A DNA stretch of 64,000 nt from JBFFZF01 sp050732695 (GTDB taxonomy: Bacteria > Gemmatimonadota > Gemmatimonadetes > Longimicrobiales > RSA9). The DNA lies in the NCBI GenBank assembly GCA_050732695.1, contig JBOHRL010000035.1:1-64000 (forward strand). The letters run 5' to 3'. Both the position numbers and the translations under genes were made by a program. Below are positions 8,855 to 17,009 of the stretch, one piece after another (positions within the stretch are counted from its first letter, which is position 1; the number at the start of each line of letters is the position of its first letter). The notes beneath the pieces are model-generated. The model was not told the DNA's origin. It ran no database searches and worked only from the letters and a program-made list of their open reading frames with translations.

Positions 8855-8978
8855 CTCTCTGTTCCTGCGCACCCTCTCCGGCCGCCCGCTCGCTCGTGCG
8901 AAGCCTGCGTAAGATACCCGTACGAGGGGCGTCCGGGAAGTCGGCGGACGCCGCGAACGGGAAGGATTGTATACATCG

Positions 8979-8990
8979 AGAAACGTTTCT
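8979..8990. promoter_or_regulatory. Operator-like 12-bp perfect palindrome upstream of the thiolase gene
   Basis: AGAAACGTTTCT is a perfect palindrome 125 bases upstream of the thiolase ATG. On the minus strand it immediately precedes TGTATACAAT (8967-8976), a possible extended -10 element; no convincing -35 is seen. Position and symmetry suggest a repressor site, for example for a TetR-type fatty-acid regulator, but no regulator gene is adjacent. Confidence 0.35.
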
Positions 8991-9018
8991 GGGGCTGGTT
9001 TCTGGGGCTGGTTTCTGG
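8985..9018. repeat. 13-bp tandem repeat, 2.6 copies
   Basis: The unit GTTTCTGGGGCTG occurs at 8985-8997 and 8998-9010, followed by a partial copy at 9011-9018. Its GTTTCT overlaps the right half of the palindrome at 8979-8990, so the half-site is repeated three times upstream of the thiolase promoter region. The surrounding 8855-9123 gap contains nothing else that I recognise. Confidence 0.8.
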
Positions 9019-9123
9019 AAACGGCGGAGGGTCATGGGCGCGTGCGGCGGCAGAGCGAATGACATCCAGGGGGCGTTCCGGCTCGCCCCGCGAAATTGCT
9101 TGACGACGTCGCTCGGACGTCGC

Positions 9124-10020
9124 TCAGACGGTCACGAGTCGAGGGCGGTCGCTCGAGGGATCGAGGGTGCCCCACGGCACGACGGGATCGTGTTCGAAGA
9201 TGAGCAGCCATTGTTCGGTGCGAGCCGTTTCGAGCAGAAGCCGCTTCGTTTCCATGGTCACGAGTGGTTCGACATCGTAACCCATGATCCATGGCAGAGG
9301 CAGATGCGCGCTGGTCGGCACGAGATCGGCGAGGAAACAGGCCTTCGCACCGTTCGAGGTGAGAAGCACGGACTGGTGATGCGGCGTATGGCCGGGCGTG
9401 GGACGCAGCAGCACGCCGGGACTCAGTTCGGTCTCGCCTTCGACGAACTCGAAACGGCCAGCCGCCAGAACAGGATCGAAGTTGTGCGGCAGGTAGCTCG
9501 CCTGGATGCGCTCGTTGCGCAGGTGAGCCCACGTGAACTCGCCATGCTGCACGATGTAGCGCGCATTGGGAAACGACAGATGGATCTCGCCGTCCGGATC
9601 GACAAACGTGTTGCCGCCGGCGTGATCGAAATGAAGATGCGTGTCGATCATGACCGTGATGTCGGCGGGTGTGAAGCCGGCGGCGAGGATGGCATCCTCG
9701 AGCCGGGTTGCGTGCGCGGTGCCGGCCAGCGCCTCGTTTTCGATGCCATAGATGTCGCGGAACCTGTCGTTCTCCTTGTTGCCGGCGCCATTGTCGATGA
9801 GGATCAGCTCATCCGGCGTTTCGACGAGGAGGCAGCGCAGGGCGAGCGGAATGCGATTTCGTTCATCTGCCGGTATGCGGCGTTCCCAGAGCGGCTTGGG
9901 CACGACGCCGAACATCGCGCCGCCATCCAGGCGCTGGAGTCCGCCGCCCAGGGCATGGATCCGGAAATCACCCAGTGTACGTGTCGTGCAGAGTTGCATA
10001 CCGGGTCCGGGCTGGTTCAT
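9124..10020 (-). CDS. Metallo-beta-lactamase-fold hydrolase
   Basis: A 298-residue MBL-fold protein with the metal-binding motif HLHFDHAGG (about residue 114), a downstream histidine in the PTPGHTPHHQS segment (about residue 203), and an aspartate in CFLADLVPT (about 224). The order matches the AttM/quorum-quenching lactonase and N-acyl-hydrolase group, members of which open lactones, but many paralogues have unrelated substrates. No signal peptide. The ATG at 10020 overlaps the stop of the upstream exonuclease (ATGA). An internal ATG at 9999 is an alternative start. Substrate is not inferred. Confidence 0.85.
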   Translation of the reverse strand: MNQPGPGMQLCTTRTLGDFRIHALGGGLQRLDGGAMFGVVPKPLWERRIPADERNRIPLALRCLLVETPDELILIDNGAGNKENDRFRDIYGIENEALAGTAHATRLEDAILAAGFTPADITVMIDTHLHFDHAGGNTFVDPDGEIHLSFPNARYIVQHGEFTWAHLRNERIQASYLPHNFDPVLAAGRFEFVEGETELSPGVLLRPTPGHTPHHQSVLLTSNGAKACFLADLVPTSAHLPLPWIMGYDVEPLVTMETKRLLLETARTEQWLLIFEHDPVVPWGTLDPSSDRPRLVTV

Positions 10021-10904
10021 GGGTCGCGCATGAATTCGGGGGAAGCGCGCCGCTTGTGACGAGGCGCGCGCCGTGCAAGCAGGTTTTCGAGCTGACCCCA
10101 GCACCTGATCTCCCGGTCGTCGAGGCGATCCAGCATGATGGCCAGCAACTCGGCCGTCGCGCGCGCATCGCCAAAGGCACGATGTCGTGCCACGTTCTCG
10201 ACATTGAAGTACCACGCGAGGGCATCGAGCGACCGCCGTGACAGCTCGGGTACGACCCTGCGTGCCAGGCGAACCGTGCACAGCGCCCGCCCTCGCATGG
10301 GCACCCCTGTCGCCCATTCCAGCTCGGTACTCAGGAAGCGCCAGTCGAACGATGCATTGTGGGCAACGAACACCGCGCCATCCAGAATGCCACGCACCTT
10401 GTCCGCAATATCACGAAAACATGGAGCGCGCTCGACCATCGACTGCGTGATGCGTGTAAGCCGTGTGATGAAGGGTGGTATCGGGCGTTGCGGATTGACG
10501 AGTGTCGTGAACTCATCGAGACGAAGGCCATCACCGCGCAGCCGTACGGCTGCAACTTCAGTAATACGATGCCCCGACCACGCAGAACCGCCGGTTGTCT
10601 CGACATCGACGACCACGAACTCGAGTGCCCGGACGATATCGTCCGCCTCGCCGGATTCGGCCCAGCCCGCTCCGTAGCGCCGGAGCGGCGGCGATTCCCT
10701 GACCCGCTTTGCCCAGCGCTCGAAACGGACCTGTTCGTAACCCAGTGGAAACGCCGCCGGCCCGGCGCGTTCCGGCAGCATGATGCGAATGCCTGACCGC
10801 CTTCGATCCGCTGCGTCGACCAGCAGCCCGTCCGGCACCAGCACGACTGCATCGACGCGTGTTCCCGGCTTCAACCGCGACCGCTTCCCCGCTCCCTCAT
10901 GCAT
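10017..10904 (-). CDS. DnaQ-like 3'-5' exonuclease (epsilon-subunit type)
   Basis: DEDDh-type exonuclease. The ExoI motif VVVDVETTGG starts at about residue 96, ExoII is HNASFDWRFL (about 184), and ExoIII is RHRAFGDARATAELL (about 250), giving the D, E, D, H, D set. A further 90 or so residues precede the nuclease domain and match nothing I recognise; they are rich in Arg and may be a DNA- or protein-binding extension. Such stand-alone proteins resemble the proofreading subunit of DNA polymerase III or the DinG/PolC-associated nucleases. The ATG at 10904 follows GGGAGGCGGG. The stop overlaps the MBL-hydrolase start. Confidence 0.85.
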   Translation of the reverse strand: MHEGAGKRSRLKPGTRVDAVVLVPDGLLVDAADRRRSGIRIMLPERAGPAAFPLGYEQVRFERWAKRVRESPPLRRYGAGWAESGEADDIVRALEFVVVDVETTGGSAWSGHRITEVAAVRLRGDGLRLDEFTTLVNPQRPIPPFITRLTRITQSMVERAPCFRDIADKVRGILDGAVFVAHNASFDWRFLSTELEWATGVPMRGRALCTVRLARRVVPELSRRSLDALAWYFNVENVARHRAFGDARATAELLAIMLDRLDDREIRCWGQLENLLARRAPRHKRRASPEFMRDP

Positions 10905-10951
10905 CCCGCCTCCCGTTCGCGATTCACCACCCCTTCATACAATACCACCCC

Positions 10952-11608
10952 TCAGTCGATCGCCCCAGCCGCGTTCCGTCCCGCCCGGCCGCTACTCGCC
11001 AATGCGTAGGACAACGCCTCCAGTTCCATCGCCATGTTCACACTCTTCAACGCGACATGTGCCGGAACATTCAGTTTCGTCGGCGCAAAATTCAGGATCG
11101 CCTTCACTCCCGACGCAACCACGCGATCCACCACCGCCTGCGCCGCTTCCGCCGGAACCGCGACAATCACGATGTCGATCGTTTCCTCCACCAGCGCCCG
11201 CTCCAGCTCCGATTCCGGACGGATCTCCACTCCATGCCGCCGTTCCCCCACCTTCGTCGCGTCTGCCTCAAACGCGGCTTCGATGAAGAACCCCTGGCGC
11301 CGGAAATCTTCGTAACCCATCAGCGCAACACCGATCCGGCCCGCTCCCACCAGCGCGACGCGCCACCGTCGCCCAAGCCCCAGGATCCCACGCAACTCCG
11401 CCACCAGCTCCGCAACCCCGTACCCCAGCCCTCGCTTCCCAAACGTGCCGAACAACGACAGATCCTTCCGAACCTGCGCCGCCGTCGTGCCGCAACGCCT
11501 CGCAAGATCCTCGCTCGATAGCGTCGCGACCCCTTCCCGGTCCAATTCCGCCAGCAGTCGCAGATACAGCGACAGGCGCCCGACCGTCGATTCCGAAACC
11601 TTCTTCAC
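10952..11608 (-). CDS. rex: Redox-sensing transcriptional repressor Rex
   Basis: Rex senses the NADH/NAD+ ratio and represses fermentative and respiratory genes; NADH releases it from DNA. The N-terminal winged helix (RLSLYLRLL, SSEDLARRCGTTAAQVRKDLSLFGTFG split over residues 9-55, then GLGYGV) and the Rossmann motif VGAGRIGVALMGYEDF (about residue 85) are clear. I chose GTG 11608, preceded by AGAGGAAC, giving 218 residues as in the family; the longer ATG frame at 11713 would translate through the operator. A perfect Rex box lies directly upstream, so it is probably autoregulated. Confidence 0.95.
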   Translation of the reverse strand: MKKVSESTVGRLSLYLRLLAELDREGVATLSSEDLARRCGTTAAQVRKDLSLFGTFGKRGLGYGVAELVAELRGILGLGRRWRVALVGAGRIGVALMGYEDFRRQGFFIEAAFEADATKVGERRHGVEIRPESELERALVEETIDIVIVAVPAEAAQAVVDRVVASGVKAILNFAPTKLNVPAHVALKSVNMAMELEALSYALASSGRAGRNAAGAID

Positions 11609-11615
11609 GTTCCTC

Positions 11616-11641
11616 TTCTTTGTGAACGGATTCACAAAGAA
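11616..11641. promoter_or_regulatory. Rex operator (perfect inverted repeat) upstream of rex
   Basis: Two 11-bp arms (11616-11626 and 11631-11641) flank a 4-base centre; the core reads TTTGTGAA-CGGA-TTCACAAA, an excellent match to the published Rex box TTGTGAANNNNTTCACAA. It ends 8 bases before the rex GTG, overlapping its ribosome-binding region and a possible -10 (TATTCT on the minus strand, 11639-11644), as expected for autorepression. Confidence 0.85.
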
Positions 11642-11681
11642 TAGAAAAAGGATACGCGAAGTGGAAGGGAGACGGGGAGGA

Positions 11682-12512
11682 TCAGGGAGGAGAGGCTGAC
11701 GATGGCGGGTCAAGGTTGCGGAGGGAGCGGGCGAGGTCGATGAACTCGTGGACGGAGAGTGACTCGGGTCGGCGCTGGAAGTCGATGCCTGTGCGATCCG
11801 CGATGCGGGCGAGTTCGAGGCGGGCGAGTGCGTACTCGGGGGCGGTCCTGAGGATGGTCTGGAACTGTTTGCGGCGGCGCTGGAAGGCGGCGCGAGTGAG
11901 GGAGCGGAGGTCGGCTTCGTCGGCTTCGGAGAGGGGGAAAGGGCGGATGGGCGAGATGAGGAGCACGGTGGAGTCGACGTTGGGAACTGGCCGGAATGCG
12001 CCGCGGGGGACGTGGAAGAGGCGTTGAACGGAGGCGACGGCCTGGACGCCGATGGAGAGGGCGCCGAAGTCGCGGGAACCGGGAGGCGCGGCGATCCGGG
12101 TTGCGACCTCCTTCTGGACCATGAGCACGAGACGATCGGGCCGATGGTCGCGCTCGAGGAGGTGGAAGATGAGAGGCGAGGTGATGTTGTATGGGATGTT
12201 GCCGATGACCTTGAGTGAGGCGACGTCCCGGGTGAAGTCAGCGGGATGTACGTTCAGGATGTTGTCGTGGACGATGCGGACGTTGGGGAAGTTGTGGAAG
12301 TCGGTGGCGAGTCGAGCGGCGAGCTGGTCATCGAGTTCGACGGCGACGAGGGAGTTCACGCGCTGCGCGAGATGAGTGGTCAGAGCGCCGCGACCGGGTC
12401 CGACTTCGAGGACGGCATCGGAGGGCAGTGGCTGGAGCGCCTCGACGATTCTGATCTGGATATCCGGATCGACGAGGAAGTTCTGGCCCAGCGATTTCCT
12501 TGGGCGGGCCAT
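11682..12512 (-). CDS. rsmA: 16S rRNA (adenine1518-N6/adenine1519-N6)-dimethyltransferase
   Basis: RsmA/KsgA dimethylates two adjacent adenines in the 3' end hairpin of 16S rRNA during 30S maturation. The start segment PRKSLGQNFLVD, SAM motif EVGPGRGALT (about residue 37), acidic VAVELD, and the catalytic NIPYNI (about residue 105) are present. Length 276 is normal. The ATG at 12512 ends a long run of coupled genes; the same frame remains open upstream through rsbU but that part is not coding here. The intergenic region to rex (11609-11681) holds the Rex box, so rex is a separate unit. Confidence 0.96.
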   Translation of the reverse strand: MARPRKSLGQNFLVDPDIQIRIVEALQPLPSDAVLEVGPGRGALTTHLAQRVNSLVAVELDDQLAARLATDFHNFPNVRIVHDNILNVHPADFTRDVASLKVIGNIPYNITSPLIFHLLERDHRPDRLVLMVQKEVATRIAAPPGSRDFGALSIGVQAVASVQRLFHVPRGAFRPVPNVDSTVLLISPIRPFPLSEADEADLRSLTRAAFQRRRKQFQTILRTAPEYALARLELARIADRTGIDFQRRPESLSVHEFIDLARSLRNLDPPSSASPP

Positions 12513-12519
12513 GGAGGTT

Positions 12520-14121
12520 TCAACCGCGGAGCAGCAGCATGGTCCGATCGTCGGGCGGCAGGTTCGAGCGGTGGCGATCGGCAGCGGCGAAGACGTGCTC
12601 GACGATGTGTGGCAGCGACCGCGAGCGGACGAGCAGGATCTCGTCGACGAGCGTGGCCTCGCCAGACCTGGTGTGTTTCGGATCGGCGAGCGCGTCGGAG
12701 AGTCCGTCGGTGAAGAGGACGAGCATGTCGGCGCCGGGCGCCCAGCGAACGAGGCGTTCGCCGTAGGGTTCGAGAGGCATGGTCCCGAGTGGCGGACCGG
12801 TGGCGCCGAGTCGAGTGAGATCGCCCTTCGCATCGACGCGCCATGCGTGCGGGTGCCCGGCGTTGGCGTAGCTGAGCAGACCGTCCTGGCGGTCGAGGAC
12901 GCAATAGAAGAGCGAGAGATACATCTCGGTCGTTTCGAGTTCGCGGATGAGCGCGCGATGGACGAAGCGGAGGACTTCGGCCGGTGACTCGGTGGCACGG
13001 GCGTAGATACCGACGGCAGAAAGCGTGAGCGCCATGATGAGAGCGGCTGCGAACCCGTGGCTGGAGACGTCGCCGATGAGGATGCCGAGGCGGTCGCCGG
13101 GCAATCGATAGATCTGGTAGAAGTCGCCGCCGACGGACTCGGCGGGCGAGCAGCGAGCGGCGATTTCGGGCGGCCCTTCGAAGGCGGCCGGATCGGGCAG
13201 CAACTTGAGTTGCAGGTCGTGGGCGAGTTCGAGTTCGCGGAGCAGCCGCTCCTGGCGAAGGGTTTCCTGCACGAGTCGCTGGGTTTCGAGGGCCGCACCG
13301 ATCTGGCTGGCGATGGCGGCGAGGAGACGTTCATCGCCGGCCGAGAAGCGGACGCCGGCGCGTCGTCCGACGAGAGTCAGCACGCCGACGGTCCGGGCAT
13401 CGCCGTCCGGGGGTGTGTAATTGATGGGAACGGAAAGGAAGGCGTCGCCGCGGCGAGGACGTGGTTCGAGCCGGACGCCATCCGAACTGCCTCGGCTCTC
13501 TTCGACGTTGAGAGTCTGCTTCTCGCGAAACACCCATGCGGTCGCGGACTCCGTGTCATCGACGGGGATGGGTCCGGTCAAGCCATCCTCGCCAACGGCG
13601 GCGGCAAGGTCGAGAACGCCGGTTTCCGCGCTGAACACCCAGAGCGAAGCACGGCGTGCGGACAGGACGTCGATGACCTCACCGAGGATGCGGCGGGTCG
13701 CATCCTTCATGGCCAGAACGGAACCGACGATCTCACTGATCGAGTAGAGGAGGTTGATCTCCTCGTAACGTTCGGATAACTCGACGGCAGAAGCGCGCGC
13801 TTCGCGTTCGTGAGTGAGCGATTCACGAACGGCATCGGCGAGGTTTGCGGCATCCTCGCCGGTACAGGCGTGAGCGTTCACGCGCAGCACCCAGGTCCGG
13901 CCATCGGCGGGAGCCAGCCGAAGCTCGATCTCGAGACCGGGCTCGGCATCGATCGCGGGAACCGGATCCATCGGTGTACACGGGTAGACGACGCGAACGC
14001 CATCGGCGCCACTCGCTGTGAGGGTTGGTGCGGCGCCGCGGTTGAGCAGCGAGAAATAATCGAGGAGTGTCCGAGTGACCCGGGGCAGCACGGGTTGCTC
14101 GGCGGTCCTTCCGCCGTTCAT
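12520..14121 (-). CDS. RsbU-type PP2C serine phosphatase with GAF domain
   Basis: A 533-residue signalling phosphatase. Residues 1-125 are unassigned; residues about 130-290 form a GAF sensor domain (from LYSISEIVGSVLAMKDATRRI); residues about 310-533 form the SpoIIE/PP2C domain with metal sites in GGDFYQ, IGDVSSHG and LFTDGLSDAL. Enzymes of this class dephosphorylate a phospho-STAS antagonist to switch on an alternative sigma factor or other output. The antagonist and the RsbW-like kinase are encoded immediately upstream (14587-14919 and 14118-14576), with an ATGA overlap to the kinase, so the three form one partner-switching module. The signal bound by GAF is unknown. Confidence 0.9.
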   Translation of the reverse strand: MNGGRTAEQPVLPRVTRTLLDYFSLLNRGAAPTLTASGADGVRVVYPCTPMDPVPAIDAEPGLEIELRLAPADGRTWVLRVNAHACTGEDAANLADAVRESLTHEREARASAVELSERYEEINLLYSISEIVGSVLAMKDATRRILGEVIDVLSARRASLWVFSAETGVLDLAAAVGEDGLTGPIPVDDTESATAWVFREKQTLNVEESRGSSDGVRLEPRPRRGDAFLSVPINYTPPDGDARTVGVLTLVGRRAGVRFSAGDERLLAAIASQIGAALETQRLVQETLRQERLLRELELAHDLQLKLLPDPAAFEGPPEIAARCSPAESVGGDFYQIYRLPGDRLGILIGDVSSHGFAAALIMALTLSAVGIYARATESPAEVLRFVHRALIRELETTEMYLSLFYCVLDRQDGLLSYANAGHPHAWRVDAKGDLTRLGATGPPLGTMPLEPYGERLVRWAPGADMLVLFTDGLSDALADPKHTRSGEATLVDEILLVRSRSLPHIVEHVFAAADRHRSNLPPDDRTMLLLRG

Positions 14122-14576
14122 GATGCCTCGGCGACGTTCCCGCGTGGCCGGTTGAAAAGAACCATCCAGATCGAGTTGCCCTGTTCGTTGAATTCGACAC
14201 GATCCATGAGGCGCCGGATGAGGAAGATGCCTCGACCGCGCGTGCGCATGATGTTGGCGGGCAAAGTGGGATCGGGCAGATCGCCCGGATCGAAACCGAG
14301 GCCCTCGTCGGTGACGCGAATGGAGATCTCTTCGCTGGTGAGAAGCGCCTCGACGCGAACGCGCTTGCGGGGATCCTGGCGGTTGCCGTACAGCATCGCG
14401 TTGGCGAGTGCTTCGGTGAGGCCGACGCGCAGGTTGAGGCGCAGCCGGTCCGGATCGAAGCCGATGCGCCGGCCATGATCGACGACGAACTGTACGAAGT
14501 TTTCGATGGCTCTCAGATCATTGGGCACATCGAACGTCAGTTCGTGACGCGAGTCGTCCGGTTGGGGCATCGGCAT
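14118..14576 (-). CDS. RsbW-type anti-sigma factor serine kinase (HATPase_c)
   Basis: A 152-residue GHKL ATPase of the SpoIIAB/RsbW type. The N box EALANAMLYGN (about residue 52), G1 box DEGLGFDPGDLPDP (about 92) and G2 box RGRGIFLIRRLMD (about 115) are intact. These kinases bind a sigma factor or another target and phosphorylate the STAS antagonist. It lies 10 bases after the STAS gene and overlaps the phosphatase gene by four bases. No sigma factor gene is adjacent, so the regulated partner must be elsewhere or non-sigma. Confidence 0.88.
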   Translation of the reverse strand: MPMPQPDDSRHELTFDVPNDLRAIENFVQFVVDHGRRIGFDPDRLRLNLRVGLTEALANAMLYGNRQDPRKRVRVEALLTSEEISIRVTDEGLGFDPGDLPDPTLPANIMRTRGRGIFLIRRLMDRVEFNEQGNSIWMVLFNRPRGNVAEAS

Positions 14577-14586
14577 ACGCCGGATC

Positions 14587-14919
14587 TCAGAAGGACGCGA
14601 GTGCTTCCCCTCGGTCGTGCGCGATATGGAAAAGCGTGTCGAGCTTGGTCAGTTCGAACAGAGTGCGCAGGTCCTCGTTGAGGCTGGCCAGACGAAGTTC
14701 GCCACCCTGTTCGCGAATCTTCTTCGAGAGGCTGACGAGGACGCCCAGACCACTCGAATCGATGTAGCCTGTGCCCACGAAATCGATGAGGAACTTGCGG
14801 GCGCCGCCCTCCAGCTCATCGAGCACTTTCTGCTTGAGTTCCTGGCGGTTGCCGACGATGAGCTGACCCTTCACGTCGATCACGGTGATGTCGTTCTGTT
14901 TCCTGACCTCGAAACTCAT
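14587..14919 (-). CDS. STAS-domain anti-sigma factor antagonist
   Basis: A 110-residue single STAS domain of the SpoIIAA/RsbV type. The phosphorylation loop GYIDSSGLGVL carries the candidate serine at residue 55 or 56. Unphosphorylated antagonist binds the RsbW-like kinase and frees its target. Its ATG at 14919 overlaps the stop of pta (ATGA), and the kinase and phosphatase genes follow, making the order antagonist, kinase, phosphatase. Coupling to pta may tie the module to acetyl-phosphate metabolism, but this is only positional. Confidence 0.9.
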   Translation of the reverse strand: MSFEVRKQNDITVIDVKGQLIVGNRQELKQKVLDELEGGARKFLIDFVGTGYIDSSGLGVLVSLSKKIREQGGELRLASLNEDLRTLFELTKLDTLFHIAHDRGEALASF

Positions 14920-15977
14920 CTCTCCGGTCCCTCCCCCTCGGGTCGGCCGGGAATGTGGCCGGGGAGTCTCGTCCCGGCAAGTCCCGCATTCGTGGCCTGA
15001 ACCGCCGTTATACAGGCGACGATCTCGATGTCGGTCGCGGTCGCACCCCGGGACAGGTCGTTCATGGGCCGATCGAGCCCCTGTAGAATGGGGCCGAAGG
15101 CATCGGCCCCGGCGAGTCGTTGCACGAGTTTGTAGCTGATGTTCGCGGCATCGAGGTCCGGAAAGACGAGCACATTGGCGCGGCCGGCGAGGGCGCTGGC
15201 CGGTGCCTTGCGGTGCGCGACGTCCGGTACCAGCGCGGCATCCGCCTGGAGTTCTCCGTCGGCCAGGATGTCCGGCTCGCGTGCGCGAAACGCATCCACG
15301 GCGTTGCGTACACGTGTGACATCGGACCCGGCCGCGCTTCCGTGCGTCGAGTACGAGAGGAACGCGACGCGCGGTTCATCTTCCACAATGCGGCGGCGCG
15401 CACGACACGCTGCGACGGCAATCTCGGCAAGCTCCTCCTCGCTTGGTTGCGGCAGGACGCCTGCATCCGTGAACGTGAGCACCTCGGCCTGCGCGCTGCC
15501 GCGAAACGGCTTTACGATCATGTAGAATGAAGACGAGACGGTCGTGATATCGGGCGAGGTCCCGATACAGCCGAGGGCCGCTCGAATGACATCGCCCGTC
15601 GTACTGATCGCGCCTGCGACAGCGCCATCCGCTTCACCGCACGCGACGAGCGCGGCCGCGAAAACGAGTGGATCCTCGATGCGGCGAAGCGTCTCGTCGA
15701 TCGTCCATCGCTTGCGCCGTGCTGCGAGCGTTTGTGCGAGAGCTTCGCGCTGCGCATCGCGTAGCGGGTCGCGAAGTGTGTGGGTGAAACGGTGGCCAAC
15801 GCGAGCGAGCGCGCGTACCACATCCTCGGTGCGACCGACCAGAACCGGCTCGAGCAGTCGATTGGCGGCGAGAGATGCAGCCGCAGTGAGAATGCGCTCA
15901 TCCGTTGCCTCCGGAAACGCGATTCGTCGAGGCGAGGCCCTCGCCCGGTCCCGGATGCGATCGAGGAATGCGCTCAA
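14916..15977 (-). CDS. pta: Phosphate acetyltransferase
   Basis: Interconverts acetyl-CoA plus phosphate and acetyl phosphate plus CoA. The 353-residue protein is the short, single-domain PTA_PTB form. It shows RIAFPEATDERIL, GAISTTGDVIRAALGCIG (about residue 130), SSSFYMIVKP, FTDAGVLPQPSEEELAEIA and SYSTHGSAAGSD, matching the catalytic domain. The ATG at 15977 overlaps the coaD stop (ATGA), and the gene overlaps the STAS gene at its end. No acetate kinase gene is adjacent. It could in principle act on other short acyl groups (phosphotransbutyrylase), but the motifs fit Pta better. Confidence 0.93.
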   Translation of the reverse strand: MSAFLDRIRDRARASPRRIAFPEATDERILTAAASLAANRLLEPVLVGRTEDVVRALARVGHRFTHTLRDPLRDAQREALAQTLAARRKRWTIDETLRRIEDPLVFAAALVACGEADGAVAGAISTTGDVIRAALGCIGTSPDITTVSSSFYMIVKPFRGSAQAEVLTFTDAGVLPQPSEEELAEIAVAACRARRRIVEDEPRVAFLSYSTHGSAAGSDVTRVRNAVDAFRAREPDILADGELQADAALVPDVAHRKAPASALAGRANVLVFPDLDAANISYKLVQRLAGADAFGPILQGLDRPMNDLSRGATATDIEIVACITAVQATNAGLAGTRLPGHIPGRPEGEGPER

Positions 15978-16465
15978 GCGGGCGGGAACTTCCGCTTCAG
16001 AGAATCCAGTACTACGGCCGGGACGAGTGCGCTGACTTCGCCACCCAGCGACGCGATCTCACGAACCAGCGAGGCGGACAGGTACGTGTAGCGCGCGTCT
16101 GGTGCAAGGAACACGGTCTCGAGGTCGCTCCACAGCTTGCGATTCATGAGCGCCATCTGGAATTCGTACTCGAAGTCCGACACGGCACGCAGGCCGCGAA
16201 TGATGAGCGGCGCCTTCTTCTTTCGCGCGAAATCGACGAGCAATCCATCGAATTCCGTCGCCGTTACCCGGGGCTCGTCCTCGAACACGGTCCTGATGAG
16301 CCGCAGTCGTTCGGCGATCGAGAACAGGCCGTCCTTCTTCTGCGTTCGCCTGTGCGCCACTGCGACGATCACCCGGTCGAAGAGGCGCAGTGCACGGCGC
16401 ACGATGTCCTCATGGCCGAGCGTGATCGGGTCGAACGAGCCGGGATACACGGCGGTCGTCTTCAC
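15974..16465 (-). CDS. coaD: Phosphopantetheine adenylyltransferase
   Basis: Penultimate step of coenzyme A synthesis: ATP plus 4'-phosphopantetheine to dephospho-CoA. Hallmarks are YPGSFDPITLGHEDIVRRA at residues 6-24 with the (T/H)xGH motif, IIRGLRAVSDFEYEFQMALMNR split around residue 90, and YLSASLVREIA near residue 125 in place of the ISSTxVR motif. It starts at GTG 16465; the nearby ATG is out of frame. The resulting 163 residues match the family. It follows rsmD by 7 bases, the common rsmD-coaD pairing in bacteria. Confidence 0.96.
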   Translation of the reverse strand: MKTTAVYPGSFDPITLGHEDIVRRALRLFDRVIVAVAHRRTQKKDGLFSIAERLRLIRTVFEDEPRVTATEFDGLLVDFARKKKAPLIIRGLRAVSDFEYEFQMALMNRKLWSDLETVFLAPDARYTYLSASLVREIASLGGEVSALVPAVVLDSLKRKFPPA

Positions 16466-16472
16466 GTTTCGC

Positions 16473-17000
16473 TCATCCGGCTGCGGTGTACGTGGTGATG
16501 GCAGTGTCGCCGTAACGTCGGGTGCGCACGCCGGGCCCGTCGGGCAGTGCCTCGGCGGTGCCGTGCTCGATCCAGATTGACGCCGCAAAGTGTTCCGTGA
16601 GCCAACGCTCGGCCAGTGCGGCAGCCAGGCCATGGCCGTACGGCGGATCGGCCAGCGCGAGATCGAAAGCGAGTGTCTCGAGCGAAGCGACGTAGTTCAA
16701 CGCATCCTGTTTCACGATCGTGCATTCGGCTTCGGCACCGAGACTGCGCACGTTGGCACGCAGCACGTCCACGATACGACTTGCCTGTTCGACGAACGTG
16801 ACATGAGCGGCGCCTCGCGAAAGCGTCTCGATCCCGAGCGCGCCCGAGCCGGCGAACAGGTCGAGCACGCGCGCGCCCGGCAGTTCAAACTGGACGGCGC
16901 TCATCCAGGCCTCGCGGACCCTGGCCCGGGTCGGCCGCGTCGCGCGGTCCGGCGGCGTATCGATGATTCGCCCGCGCCAGCGACCCGCAATGATGCGCAT
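16473..17000 (-). CDS. rsmD: 16S rRNA (guanine966-N2)-methyltransferase
   Basis: Methylates G966 of 16S rRNA in the assembled 30S subunit. The N-terminal MRIIAGRWRGRIID, the pre-SAM segment RPTRARVREAWMSAV, the SAM loop VLDLFAGSGALGIETLSRGA (about residue 45) and the catalytic DPPYGHGL (about 116) are clear. The length of 175 residues is normal. The gene lies 9 bases after recJ and 7 bases before coaD. Confidence 0.95.
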   Translation of the reverse strand: MRIIAGRWRGRIIDTPPDRATRPTRARVREAWMSAVQFELPGARVLDLFAGSGALGIETLSRGAAHVTFVEQASRIVDVLRANVRSLGAEAECTIVKQDALNYVASLETLAFDLALADPPYGHGLAAALAERWLTEHFAASIWIEHGTAEALPDGPGVRTRRYGDTAITTYTAAG

Positions 17001-17009
17001 GGGCGCGGC

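Noticed and set aside
11609..11713. Longer Rex start at 11713
   Set aside because: The extra residues translate the Rex operator and promoter region and are absent from the family.
12513..13334. In-frame upstream extension of rsmA
   Set aside because: It lies inside the rsbU-type gene in another frame, is Ser/Pro/Arg-rich, and the RsmA family begins at the ATG 12512.
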